This document shows positions 1 to 9,199 of a stretch of DNA of 64,000 bases, piece by piece. The position numbers were made by a program, and so were the translations under genes. The notes under the pieces are model-generated. The model searched no databases. It saw only the letters and a list, made by a program, of their open reading frames with translations, and had not been told where the DNA came from. Numbering within the stretch: the first letter of the stretch is position 1; each line of letters begins with the position of its first letter. The stretch spans positions 1,587,977 through 1,651,976 of the forward strand of contig OW203989.1 in assembly GCA_934047225.1 (NCBI GenBank), in the 5' to 3' direction. The DNA is from Ypsolopha sequella (taxonomy: Eukaryota; Arthropoda; Insecta; Lepidoptera; Ypsolophidae).

Positions 1-1
1 T

Positions 2-373
2 GGTCCCCCTTTGACAGCTGTTACAGAAGGAAACATGCTTACACTGAAAAATGTAATTCAAGAGAAAAGGCGAATTACGTATGAAAAAGAGATTCAGCAC
101 ATATTGCAGATTGGATCGGGAAGCGTTCACGAGCACTTTCGGGTGAGGTGGAGTTCCGCACTGGGTGCCTCACAACCAGCACAACCTCACAATCGTCACA
201 ACCTCACCGCTGCTCAGAAGCAGACCCGCGTGGGATGGTGCCGTGACATGATTGATAAATTTGAAACAGGCTACCAAAGTGAAGCGATCGAGAAGCGTAA
301 GGAAGATTTTGATCGAAATTTTTTTCACTTTGACGAGATATTTGTTGTCAATTCCTTTATGAAATCAAAGTAG
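2..373 (+). pseudogene. mariner transposase, N-terminal part (interrupted copy)
   Basis: The reading frame entering from the left edge resembles the N-terminal DNA-binding half of a mariner-family transposase: a TEGN segment, an ITYE...IGSGSVH helix-turn-helix-like stretch and the AQKQTRVGWCRDMIDKF segment that precedes the first catalytic aspartate. The match fades after about base 290, and the frame ends at a TAG (371-373) without reaching the catalytic core. The matching C-terminal half lies at about 9600-9998 on the same strand. The simplest reading is one mariner copy split by later insertions. The start of the element lies outside the window. The frame is broken and incomplete, so it is a dead copy. 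Confidence 0.7.
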
Positions 374-379
374 CATCAA

Positions 380-535
380 TCCAAATTCAAATTCAAATAA
401 TTTATTTTGTATAGTAGGTTTATATAAAACACTTTTTATAAGTCAAATTTAATCTTATAAGAACAATATTTAATAAAATAATAAACGTACATGAACTAAA
501 TTAAAGGTAATATTTAATGTATGCAGCAATGTATA
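380..535 (-). mobile_element. LINE 3'-end fragment, left part (split copy)
   Basis: This matches, in reverse orientation, the LINE-like 3' end also seen at 40640-41078 (+) and 44085-44475 (-). Shared parts are the (TTTGAA)n tail next to an AATAAA-like stretch, the segment around TACATGAACTAAATTAAA, and the GTAGCAAT segment. The copy stops at 535, where a TA-flanked element begins, and resumes at 1802. Confidence 0.65.
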
Positions 536-890
536 CAGGGTGGAAAAAATTTAAGGGCCCTGGAGGGGAGCTACCTTAAATCGTTTAGTTAGCTCATTTT
601 ACTGAAAGGAAACATTCCTTTATTTTTTAAAAGAAACAAAATTGCATTCAAAGATATTCTGAAATTCACTTGTTTCACCCGGGAATCGAACCAACTAAAA
701 ATAAAAAAAATAAACCCTTGCTATTTTATTATACGAATCGGTAGGATTATTGTTCAGCATAAAATTTGTCTAATAAACATTTGGTCTTACACTCATCTGT
801 TGTATGAGATACTCATGAAATTAAATATTTATTACAAGTTCTTTGTTAACAATACCTAGTACTGTTTACTTGTAACAAGTAAATGAAACG
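536..890. repeat. Diverged arm of a long-TIR element
   Basis: Begins CAGGGTGGAAAAA after a TA and is a diverged inverted copy of about 1455-1801. It includes the subterminal part around TTACACTCATCTGTTGTA, which is present at the right end of the 977-1801 element but not at its left end. It therefore looks like the right end of a second, older copy lying in the opposite orientation. Bases 891-976 show nothing recognisable. Confidence 0.6.
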
Positions 891-976
891 TTCTAATTTT
901 CTTATCTCTCTTACATCCAAAGACATCGTATGAAGTACAAGCTTGCTAATGTTATTTATCTTAAGTCGTATATATA

Positions 977-1801
977 CAGGGTGGAAAAAGTGAAAGGGCC
1001 CTGGAGGGGAACTACCTTAAATCCTTTAGTTAGCTCATTTTACTGAAAGGAAACATTCCTTTATTTTTAAAAAGAAACAAAACTGCATTCAAAGATCTTC
1101 TAAAATTTGCTTGTCTCACCCGGGAACTGAACCACCTAAAAATAAAAAAAATAAACCCTCGCTATTTTATTATACGAATCGGTAGGATTATTGTTCAGGA
1201 TACAAGGGTACAACCTCAACAAGGGTTGAAGACTTCAATAAGAAAATCGTTAAATGGTTATAATAAATGTATGCAGAGCACAATTACTTCTTGCACTAGG
1301 CGTACTGACGAAAAGTTTAAAAAAGGAATGTATTTTTTTTGCAACGCGGAGCAACAAATTTGAAGTTCGAACCATAAATTTCGTTCGAAATTAAAATTTA
1401 GTTTTGTTTTGCTTTCATTCCGTGCTGTCATTGTGTAAAAATGGCGTATAATTATTACTTTACAAGTGAACAGTACTAGGTATTGTTAATAAAGAACTTG
1501 TAATAAATATTCAATTTCATGGGTATCTCGTACAACAGATGAGTGTAAGACTTTAGTTTAGTAGACAAATTTTATCCTGAACAATAATCCTACCGATTCG
1601 TATAATAAAATAGCGAGGGTTTATTTTTTTTATTTTTAGGTGGTTCAGTTCCCGGGTGAGACAAGCAAATTTTAGAAGATCTTTGAATGCAGTTTTGTTT
1701 CTTTTTAAAAATAAAGGAATGTTTCCTTTCAGTAAAATGAGCTAACTAAAGGATTTAAGGTAGTTCCCCTCCAGGGCCCTTTCACTTTTTCCACCCTGTA
1801 T
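977..1801. mobile_element. Long-TIR non-autonomous DNA element (TA-flanked)
   Basis: Terminal inverted repeats of about 225 bp (977-1200 and about 1578-1801) begin CAGGGTGGAAAAAGTGAAAG, are nearly identical, and are flanked by TA on both sides. The 375-bp centre has no transposase-like frame. TA flanks and CAGGG ends fit a Tc1/mariner-type MITE, but the superfamily is inference. Removing it rejoins the surrounding LINE fragment (GCAATGTATA | TATACGATTC), which supports insertion at a TA. Confidence 0.7.
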
Positions 1802-1866
1802 ATATACGATTCGAATGATAGCTACAACATTTAATTATATACTATATACTAATAGGTTATATATAT
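1802..1866 (-). mobile_element. LINE 3'-end fragment, middle part
   Basis: Continuation of the LINE fragment at 380-535. It has the same ACTAATAGGTTA(C/T)ATATAT segment seen at 44410-44430 and 40735-40755. The GC-rich core present in those copies is missing here. It ends at the BEL-1 insertion point. Confidence 0.6.
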
Positions 1867-2265
1867 TGTTCACGCTAGAGCGTGACGCATGATTCGCACC
1901 CGCATGCGCGGATGACCACCCCCCCCGCCGCGCGCCGGTTGAGGCGCGCGCGGGCGCTGGTACTTGTCTGTTCCGCCCGAATCGTCTAGAGAACGACACA
2001 TGTGTACACATTCGCGCCGCCGATACAAACAATCTCGCGTATTTACCGTGTCTTGTGAACATATCAGTGCTGTGTATTACTCCAAGACATCCAGCTCATC
2101 ACTGCTCATCACCGCCAACTCAATCAGCCCAACGAGAGGAGACGAAACACGGCGGATTTGCCGGCCCATCGAAACATTCCAACCAGGTCAGTGCACCCAC
2201 ATTGTTTCCACAATTCTCCTGTGTCAAATCCCATCCGCCCTGCAGTTCTGTAGCCAGCGGCTACA
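1867..2265 (+). repeat. BEL-1 5' LTR
   Basis: 399 bp, TG...CA ends, same length as the 3' copy at 9181-9579. It contains an eight-C run near 1919-1926 and a GC-rich block. An arthropod-type initiator TCAGTG near 2064-2069 is a possible start site for the genomic RNA; this is inference. Confidence 0.95.
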
Positions 2266-2269
2266 TTTT

Positions 2270-2313
2270 TGGTCACTTCGAGCCGGTAGTAAAAATTTTG
2301 GCCCTTCGAACCG
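2270..2313 (+). promoter_or_regulatory. BEL-1 primer-binding site, apparently duplicated
   Basis: Four bases after the LTR, TGGTCACTTCGAGCCGG (2270-2286) resembles the complement of an insect tRNA-Tyr 3' end as I remember it (TGGTCCTTCGAGCCGG), with one extra base. A second TGG-led match, TGGCCCTTCGAACCG, begins at 2299. The tRNA identity is inferred from memory. Confidence 0.55.
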
Positions 2314-2756
2314 TTACTGAACCAGCCCCCGTCGATTTGTTACAGTCCATTTTCAATCCAAGAAAATTTTTGGTTTATATCACCCCCCGCCTATCCCCCG
2401 CCGGCCCGTAACTTTGTTTGAACCAGCCCCCGTCGATTTACTACAGTCCATTTTCACCCGGTTACATATTTTGCCCCCTTTCCCGGCAAAAAATATTTTG
2501 TGGTCTCGAATACCTATTGCGGGTAGGTAATTAGAACCGCCGCCTAGAAAATTCCATTTATCGGTATAGAACCGGCCCCCCCACGCCCCTTTACAGAATA
2601 AACTCAGTTTGTTATTATTATTCAGCTCAGATAATATAATTATATTCATTCAGCCCAATTGTTTATTACAGTCCACTATACTTCTTTATTAAACCCAAAT
2701 TTTACGAGATTTTGCGAGATATTTTTTCGGTGCGAGTATTTGCTTTATTTCGTGCA

Positions 2757-2834
2757 TTTACGTAAGTTACGCACAAAGTTACGTAATTTACGTAAGTTAC
2801 GTAAAACCCACGTATACATAAGTTATTACGTAAC
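2757..2834. promoter_or_regulatory. Cluster of five TTACGTAA palindromes
   Basis: The 8-bp palindrome occurs at 2758-2765, 2779-2786, 2788-2795, 2797-2804 and 2826-2833. The last is embedded in ATTACGTAAC. This core matches the PAR-bZIP/E4BP4 (Pdp1/Vrille) type site. A role as binding sites is inference. Confidence 0.45.
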
Positions 2835-3448
2835 GAACGTTTACGTTTACGAATTATTACGTTACCAAAGTTTGATCTGCATCATTGGATTGTCCGCTCA
2901 TTTAGATCCGATTTCTGCGAGGTAAATACATTCTTTGTTTGTTTACGCGTTCGAGGCTTGTAGGTAGGTATTTTATTCTATAAATAGAATTTTCGACGAC
3001 TGATGTGTTGTTGTAAATATACTGTTATGATATATTGCCGTCAGTTTTTTCGTGTTATTGTCTAACAAGTTCATCGGCCCTTTTCGATATTTTTGTGTTG
3101 CGGTAATCTCACGTCGCAGTAATAGTATTCCGGACAGTTTGATCGTGTTATTGTCTGCTTTTTAACCGGATATATATATAGCACAAATATAGTAAAAAAA
3201 TTTGTTTTTTCATCTCATCTCTGCTCTTGTTGTTTGTGGTACACATATAGGGTGTTCCACGTTGGTTTATCAGCTCATATACAGGTTGTTTAAAAAAAAA
3301 AAATTTATTTTTTTTCTTCTCTGTCGTGTTTATTTTCCGTGTTCCGTTTGAGCATAGTTTTTGTTACTTCGGCCCGCGCAAGTTACAAGCTATCCGCACG
3401 TTAGAGTTAGTAACGCTCAAGTTTTAATAACTCATTTTCAACACTAAA

Positions 3449-5077
3449 ATGCCTTCAAAGAAGCAAGCGGCCATATTTCGCGAAGCAGTTAAGGCTATTG
3501 CCAACTTGAAGGAGATAGGCGTAGCTGTCGTAGCGGGCGACAGAACTAAGTACTGTGTCGAAGATTTTACGGGACGGTATCTTAGACTAGAGGCGTACCG
3601 GAAGAAACTGGAGGATGTGTATTACGACATTCTTGAGGACGAGGATCTGCTCAAAGATACTGAGGCCGCTTATACGATGAGTTATCAGACGGCGATAAAT
3701 GACTATGAGGAGGTCGTAGTAGCATCCCAGCGGTTGAGTGTGGCATCAGCGCTTCCCGTCACAGCCTCTCCAGCCAGCCCAAGTACCTCAAGCCTATCGT
3801 CGACGGTCTTGCCCAAAATCTCAATGCCCAAATTTTCGTCCAAAATAGAAGATTGGCCTTCTTTCATAGCCATCTTCCGGAGCCTCATTGGAGAAATGGC
3901 TACTGTTTCTGATGCCGTCAAGCATCATTATCTGCTCGGCTCTCTTACAGGTGAAGCACTCAGCATGGTGTCTCACCTTCAGCCTACTAATGAAAATTAT
4001 GCCGTGGCAATGGAAATTCTCACCAGGCGCTATGAGAACCGTCGTGTTCTCATAGATCGATTTGTGGATATAATTTTAGGGCTCCCACAAATTGACGCTC
4101 GTTCAAATGTCCGCGCTTTATTTTTAACACCGCTCATATCAGCGCAAAGCGCTCTTTTAAATTTAGATCTGCCCATGAAGGAGTCAGATTATGTCTTCGT
4201 ATCTATAGTGGTACGAAAACTCCAAGGTGAGCTCCGTACTCTCTTCGAACGGAAGCACGGATCTCAGCCAACTCTGCCCACTCTGGCTAACCTCATTGAG
4301 TTCTTGGAAGAGCACGCACGCTGCAAAGAGAATGAGTCTTCGTCCCTTGCGTCACAGGAGGCTCCTTCTTCAGCACGGCTCGGCCCGTCAGAAAGGCTCG
4401 CTCAGCTCAATAAGCTGCTTCAGCCCACTCGAGGTTCCCGTCAGCCTTATACGGCTACTCGAGAATTCCGTCCCATAGCTCCGCTTAGGAGCCGGCAAGA
4501 ATATCGCTCTCCTCAACCTGCTCCCCATAGGCCGTTCTTGGCATTCGGTGACGCCCTAACCTACTCGGCCCAACCGTCCTCATCATCCGCTCGTCAGCTA
4601 GTTTACTCGGCCCAATCATCCCCATCACCCACTCGCCGACAGGATTATTCGGCTCAACCCTCTTCCCCTACTGGTGGTATGCCATGCCCATACTGCAGGA
4701 ATAGGGGACACAAACTCATCGCATGCCCAGGATTTAATAACCAACCGGTTCAAGGTCGGTGGGACTTTGTGAACGCACGCAACCGGTGCCGACGCTGTTT
4801 GGGTCCTCATTATGAGAACGAGTGCAGGTCTACACGTGCATGCAAGGAGTGTGGGCGGTCTGACCACCACACTTCACTGCATCGCCATGGGGCCATGTCT
4901 CCGACACGATCATCTGCTCATTTGCTGCCTCCGTCTCTACGTGAGCAGCCCAGACAGCGCTCAGCGCATGAGCCTCAATACCATTCGGCACATGCTACAC
5001 AGGCATATATGTCCCATCCCAACTCACCCACTCAATCGCGATCGCCAAGTAGGTCTCGGGTAGGTAGTCAACAGTGA
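3449..5077 (+). CDS. gag: BEL-1 Gag (capsid/nucleocapsid polyprotein)
   Basis: A 542-residue Gag of BEL/Pao type, expected to assemble the cytoplasmic particle and bind the genomic RNA. Residues about 120-290 form a DUF1759-like capsid region (MPKFSSKIEDWPSF at its start, then GSLTGEALSM). A Ser/Pro-rich linker at 325-410 carries three YSAQ(P/S)S repeats. Three zinc-knuckle-like motifs follow at about 411-480: CX2CX4HX4C, CX2CX3HX4C and CX2CX4HX4H. The ATG is the first in a frame open from the leader and fits family lengths. The frame ends CAG TGA CTA, and pol continues in the same frame, so the TGA (5075-5077) alone separates the two. Confidence 0.9.
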   Translation: MPSKKQAAIFREAVKAIANLKEIGVAVVAGDRTKYCVEDFTGRYLRLEAYRKKLEDVYYDILEDEDLLKDTEAAYTMSYQTAINDYEEVVVASQRLSVASALPVTASPASPSTSSLSSTVLPKISMPKFSSKIEDWPSFIAIFRSLIGEMATVSDAVKHHYLLGSLTGEALSMVSHLQPTNENYAVAMEILTRRYENRRVLIDRFVDIILGLPQIDARSNVRALFLTPLISAQSALLNLDLPMKESDYVFVSIVVRKLQGELRTLFERKHGSQPTLPTLANLIEFLEEHARCKENESSSLASQEAPSSARLGPSERLAQLNKLLQPTRGSRQPYTATREFRPIAPLRSRQEYRSPQPAPHRPFLAFGDALTYSAQPSSSSARQLVYSAQSSPSPTRRQDYSAQPSSPTGGMPCPYCRNRGHKLIACPGFNNQPVQGRWDFVNARNRCRRCLGPHYENECRSTRACKECGRSDHHTSLHRHGAMSPTRSSAHLLPPSLREQPRQRSAHEPQYHSAHATQAYMSHPNSPTQSRSPSRSRVGSQQ

Positions 5078-5080
5078 CTA
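5075..5080 (+). promoter_or_regulatory. Candidate stop-codon readthrough site UGA-CUA
   Basis: Gag ends with TGA followed directly by CTA, the classic leaky readthrough context. The 37 codons between it and the first pol Met (5189) are in the same frame and open. Readthrough would give Gag-Pol. Not demonstrated; a single-copy mutation is the alternative. Confidence 0.5.
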
Positions 5081-5188
5081 CCTACAATAACAGAGCACTA
5101 TGAAGGAGAGGACGACCAGCACTCAGCACACTCAGCACACTCATCACACATTCACTCATCACATACACACTCAGCTCATTGTCACTCA

Positions 5189-8100
5189 ATGACTTCAACT
5201 CCAACAGAAAATTACTGTAACTCCGCACAACGTGTAGTGAACGTCACCAACACGCCAATTTTGTTGCCAACCGTCTCACTTAAAATAGCAGACGTAAATG
5301 GTCAATTTCACTCAGCACGAGCCTTGTTAGACTGTGGAAGTATGCTGACTCTTTGTTCTCAGCGCATGGCCACAATTTTAAATTTACCATTAAAACATAC
5401 ATCTCTAAAAATCGCAGGAGTTGGAAATCAGCACACACAAGACTCAAAGGCATCAATCACAATTGTATGCCGACCTACTCACCGTGACACAACTATGATC
5501 ACGGCCACAGCCCATATATTGAAGAACGTAACTGGGTACCTACCATTGGAAAAGGTTCCAGATCTCGCTCAGTTAACAGGTCACCCGCCGATTCCTCTTG
5601 CTGATCGAGAATATCACACACCAGCTCCGGTTGATCTAATACTAGGATCTGACGTTCTTGGTCAAGTGTTAGACGGAACCAAGGTTTCGCTCGGCCCTGG
5701 CAAGCCTATAGCCTTCGGCACGATATTTGATTTTACATTGATTGGACCTTTCGAAAGTTTACATACTTCACCCACGAATCAGGTCAACTCAGTTCACATT
5801 GTCGGCTCTCACACGGACTCAGAGCATTCCACTCATGACATTCACAAAAGTCTTGAGAGGTTTTGGGAATCCGAGGAACCCCAAACCTACAAGCATACCA
5901 GCCCAGTAGAGGATCAGTGTGAGGACATTTTCCGCGCCACAACTACTCGTGAACCATCAGGTCAATATGTGGTTACACTGCCCTTTCTGCACAACGCGCC
6001 GACATTAGGTTCCACTCACGCTATTGCGCTACGCAGGTTTCTCAACTTAGAGAAGAAGTTGCAAGCGAACCCGCCCTTCCGCTCGAAATACGTAGAGTTT
6101 ATGTCAGATTACATAAAATTGGGACATATGTCGCCGTGTCACCCCAATACCTTTGCTCATAAATCCCATTTCTATATCCCACATCATGGCATATTCAAGC
6201 CAGGATCAGAAAAGTTACGCTGCGTGTTTGACGGAAGTTGTAAGAGCTCAAACGGCGTCAATCTAAATGATTGTCTTCATACAGGTCCAGCTCTTCAGCA
6301 AGATATTGTTGACATTATCATGTCCTTCAGGATCCACTCACAAGTTTTCAGCACTGACATACGAATGATGTTCAGAAATATTCTCATTCACCCAGAGCAA
6401 AGACGTTTTCAACTCATTCTCTGGCGGTCTTCACCCGACCAGCCCCTGCTCACGTATGCCCTTAATACCGTCACATATGGATTAAGGTCCAGCCCATACC
6501 ATGCCATCCGCACTTTACTACAATTGGCTGATGACGAAGGTCATCGCTACCCCCACGCTGCTCAGGTCCTCCGCAAATCAATATTTGTGGACGACATTCT
6601 CTCAGGTGCAGATTCTGTAGAATCTGCTCAGTCGCTCCAAAGCGACCTGATCGAGTTACTCGCCCTAGGTGGCTTTCAGCTCAGTAAATGGACCTCCAAC
6701 TCGCCCCAGCTCCTTGAACGGTTCCCAGATGACCAGTGCGACATGCCCAAGGACTTTGACTTCAGTCCCGACTCTAATTCCATTAAGGTTCTGGGAATAC
6801 AGTGGATTCCTCAAACTGATGAGTTCACTTATCGCATTTCTCTGCCCACTCATGCTCAAGTCACAAAGCGCTCCATTCTCAGTACAGTAGCGTCTCTCTA
6901 TGACCCCAATGGCTGGGTCACTCCAGTCATCTTCCGCGCAAAGATTCTTCTCCAGAAGCTTTGGCTTCTGAAAATAGGATGGGATGAGCCTATCTCTGAA
7001 GAAGTCCACACAGAGTGGCAACACATCTCAGAGGATCTTCCTCAGCTCTCAAACATCCGTTTACCTCGGCACATTTGTAAGTACAAGCCCACGTCTACTT
7101 ACTCACTTCACGGGTTCGCGGACGCATCAGAGGCTGGCTTTGGTGCCGCTATCTACCTTCATGAGCGCAATATCACTGGACATGTCAATGTACACCTAAT
7201 CATTGGCAAGTCCAAGGTTGCACCCATAAAGACTCGTCTCTCAATCCCGAAATTGGAGTTGTCAGCCGCGACTCTTTTATCTCAGCTCATGACTCGAGTG
7301 TCAGCCCAATTGTCAGCTCATATAGACATTCAAACACACACATGCTGGTCAGATAGCACAATAGTGTTGGCATGGCTCAATACCCCACCTCACCGATTAC
7401 AGACTTTCGAGGCCAATCGAGTGGCTAAGATCACAGCTATTTCAACTAGCCATACGTGGAGGCATGTGCCCACGAATCTCAACCCTGCTGACTGTGCAAG
7501 CAGAGGCATGTCTGCCCAGTCTCTCTCACTTCATGACCTTTGGTGGTCACCCAGTTGGCTCAAAGAACCTACCTGCACTTGGCCCAAGATGCCACCCGCT
7601 CTAGGCCATCATGCTCTCCCAGGCCTTAAGCCCAAAAAGGTACCAGCACACATAGCAGTCCCAGATATCGATCTGGACTTGCTCACTCGCTACAGCTCAC
7701 TTGACAAGCTCGTCGGAGTGACGGCTTGTATTAAAAGGTTCATATTCAATTGTCGGCACAGCCCAGATGCACGGCGCTCTGGTCCGTTGACAGCTAGTGA
7801 ACGCAGGGACGCTCTGTTGCACTGGGTCCGCTCTGTTCAGCACACTGAGTTTGCTGAAGACATTAATCGTATCCAGACTGATAAAGTTTGTCCCGTTCGG
7901 CTCCAGCGTCTCTCGCCCTTCATAAAGGACGGCCTCTTGAGAGTCGGTGGTCGTCTCTCTCACGCGTCAATTAGGTATGACGCTCAACACCCACTCATTC
8001 TACCCAGCTCAAGTCCGCTCGTAGATCTCATTATAGATCACTATCACACAATACACTGCCACCCTGGAGCTGACACATTACACGCCATATTACGCCAGCA

Positions 8101-9199
8101 GTACTGGATTCTGTCCGCTCGTCGTATTATTAGACACCGCGTGTTTAAATGTATTAGATGTTTCCGGTGCCGCGCTCAGCCTAAGGCTCCGCTCATGGCT
8201 GATCTCCCAGCAGACAGAGTTACTCCTCAGCCAGTTTTTAGTCACGTCACGACGGACTTTGCTGGCCACTTCTTCGTTAAATCCAGCACGTTGCGGAACG
8301 CGAAACTCATTAAAGCGTACTTTTGTATTTTCGTTTGCCTCGCAACAAAGGCGGTTCATTTGGAACCAGTCTCTGCACTCTCAACGGAAGCGTTCTTTGC
8401 GGCATTGCAACGTTTTATCTCACGTCGCGGTACTCCGGTTCTCATTCGTTCAGACTGCGGCACAAACTATGTAGGTGCTAGGAATCAACTCATTGAAGTT
8501 CAGAACTTCCTCAGGTCAAACAATGATGCAATCACTCACAAGCTCGCGAATCAGCACATAACTTGGTTATTGAACCCGCCTAAAGGGCCTTGGTTCGGCG
8601 CTCTGCACGAAATAAACGTAAAATCCACCAAGCAACTACTTTATCGCGTGATAGGTGAACAGCACCTCACTTTTGAAGAATTCTCTACTCTTTTGGCTCG
8701 AATTGAGGCTGTACTCAACTCAAGACCCCTCTGCCCAATGTCATCCGACCCTACGGACTTTGAACCTCTCACGGCCGGACATTTCATTATTGGTCGTCCA
8801 CTCACCGCTCTACCTGAGCAGTCTTTTAACGACAGACCCATATCTGCTCTTAAACGGTTTCAACTCATTCAAGCGCTCTCTCAGCGCTTTTGGACTCTCT
8901 GGTCCAGATCCTACCTCCATACCCTGCAAACCCGCTCCAAATGGCTCTCCCTTTCTTCCCCTCCTCAAGTGGGTGAACTGGTCCTCATCAAAGAGAATGA
9001 CCTGCCTCCGCTCCAATGGAAGTTGGGGAGAATTCTCCGCACGATACCTGGCAAGGATGGAGTGATCCGAGTTGTGGATTTGGACACAGCTCATGGAAAT
9101 CTGCGACGACCTGTGTTCAAGATAGCCAGGCTGCCGTTGGATTCAGCTCAAGAGGAGTCGCAGCCCCGGCCCCCCCAGGATGTTCACGCTAGAGCGTGA
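5189..9199 (+). CDS. pol: BEL-1 Pol (protease, reverse transcriptase, RNase H, integrase)
   Basis: 1336 residues from the first Met, though the same frame is open back to the Gag stop, so translation may really enter by readthrough. The retropepsin-like motif is LLDCGS (about 46-51). RT has STDIRMMF (about 389) and FVDD (about 466-469). RNase H starts at FADASEAGFG (about 643) with a WSDST block near 720. Integrase has the HX-rich/CIRC zinc part (about 950-992) and D, D, E at about 1021, 1088 and 1142 (TTDFAG, RSDCGTN, LHEIN). A DUF5641-like C terminus follows. The last 19 bases of the frame run into the 3' LTR. No internal frameshift or stop was seen. Confidence 0.92.
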   Translation: MTSTPTENYCNSAQRVVNVTNTPILLPTVSLKIADVNGQFHSARALLDCGSMLTLCSQRMATILNLPLKHTSLKIAGVGNQHTQDSKASITIVCRPTHRDTTMITATAHILKNVTGYLPLEKVPDLAQLTGHPPIPLADREYHTPAPVDLILGSDVLGQVLDGTKVSLGPGKPIAFGTIFDFTLIGPFESLHTSPTNQVNSVHIVGSHTDSEHSTHDIHKSLERFWESEEPQTYKHTSPVEDQCEDIFRATTTREPSGQYVVTLPFLHNAPTLGSTHAIALRRFLNLEKKLQANPPFRSKYVEFMSDYIKLGHMSPCHPNTFAHKSHFYIPHHGIFKPGSEKLRCVFDGSCKSSNGVNLNDCLHTGPALQQDIVDIIMSFRIHSQVFSTDIRMMFRNILIHPEQRRFQLILWRSSPDQPLLTYALNTVTYGLRSSPYHAIRTLLQLADDEGHRYPHAAQVLRKSIFVDDILSGADSVESAQSLQSDLIELLALGGFQLSKWTSNSPQLLERFPDDQCDMPKDFDFSPDSNSIKVLGIQWIPQTDEFTYRISLPTHAQVTKRSILSTVASLYDPNGWVTPVIFRAKILLQKLWLLKIGWDEPISEEVHTEWQHISEDLPQLSNIRLPRHICKYKPTSTYSLHGFADASEAGFGAAIYLHERNITGHVNVHLIIGKSKVAPIKTRLSIPKLELSAATLLSQLMTRVSAQLSAHIDIQTHTCWSDSTIVLAWLNTPPHRLQTFEANRVAKITAISTSHTWRHVPTNLNPADCASRGMSAQSLSLHDLWWSPSWLKEPTCTWPKMPPALGHHALPGLKPKKVPAHIAVPDIDLDLLTRYSSLDKLVGVTACIKRFIFNCRHSPDARRSGPLTASERRDALLHWVRSVQHTEFAEDINRIQTDKVCPVRLQRLSPFIKDGLLRVGGRLSHASIRYDAQHPLILPSSSPLVDLIIDHYHTIHCHPGADTLHAILRQQYWILSARRIIRHRVFKCIRCFRCRAQPKAPLMADLPADRVTPQPVFSHVTTDFAGHFFVKSSTLRNAKLIKAYFCIFVCLATKAVHLEPVSALSTEAFFAALQRFISRRGTPVLIRSDCGTNYVGARNQLIEVQNFLRSNNDAITHKLANQHITWLLNPPKGPWFGALHEINVKSTKQLLYRVIGEQHLTFEEFSTLLARIEAVLNSRPLCPMSSDPTDFEPLTAGHFIIGRPLTALPEQSFNDRPISALKRFQLIQALSQRFWTLWSRSYLHTLQTRSKWLSLSSPPQVGELVLIKENDLPPLQWKLGRILRTIPGKDGVIRVVDLDTAHGNLRRPVFKIARLPLDSAQEESQPRPPQDVHARA

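Larger units (their letters stand above)
2266..3448 (+). other. BEL-1 untranslated leader with degenerate internal repeats
   Basis: About 1.18 kb without a convincing frame. The motif GAACCAGCCCCCGTCGATTT, followed by (G/A)(T/C)TACAGTCCATTTTCA, occurs at about 2318 and 2419, with weaker echoes near 2570 and 2655. A second cluster at 2757-2870 is built from TTACGTAA palindromes. The leader ends 8 bases after TTCA at the gag ATG (3449). Small frames here are not supported as genes. Confidence 0.6.

Noticed and set aside
1964..2320. Small frames of 75-118 codons in both LTRs of BEL-1, and similarly in BEL-2
   Set aside because: They occur in both LTRs simply because the LTRs are identical; no domain or conserved product recognised.
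6665..7024. Minus-strand and out-of-frame ORFs inside BEL pol genes
   Set aside because: Shadows of the pol frame with no independent support.
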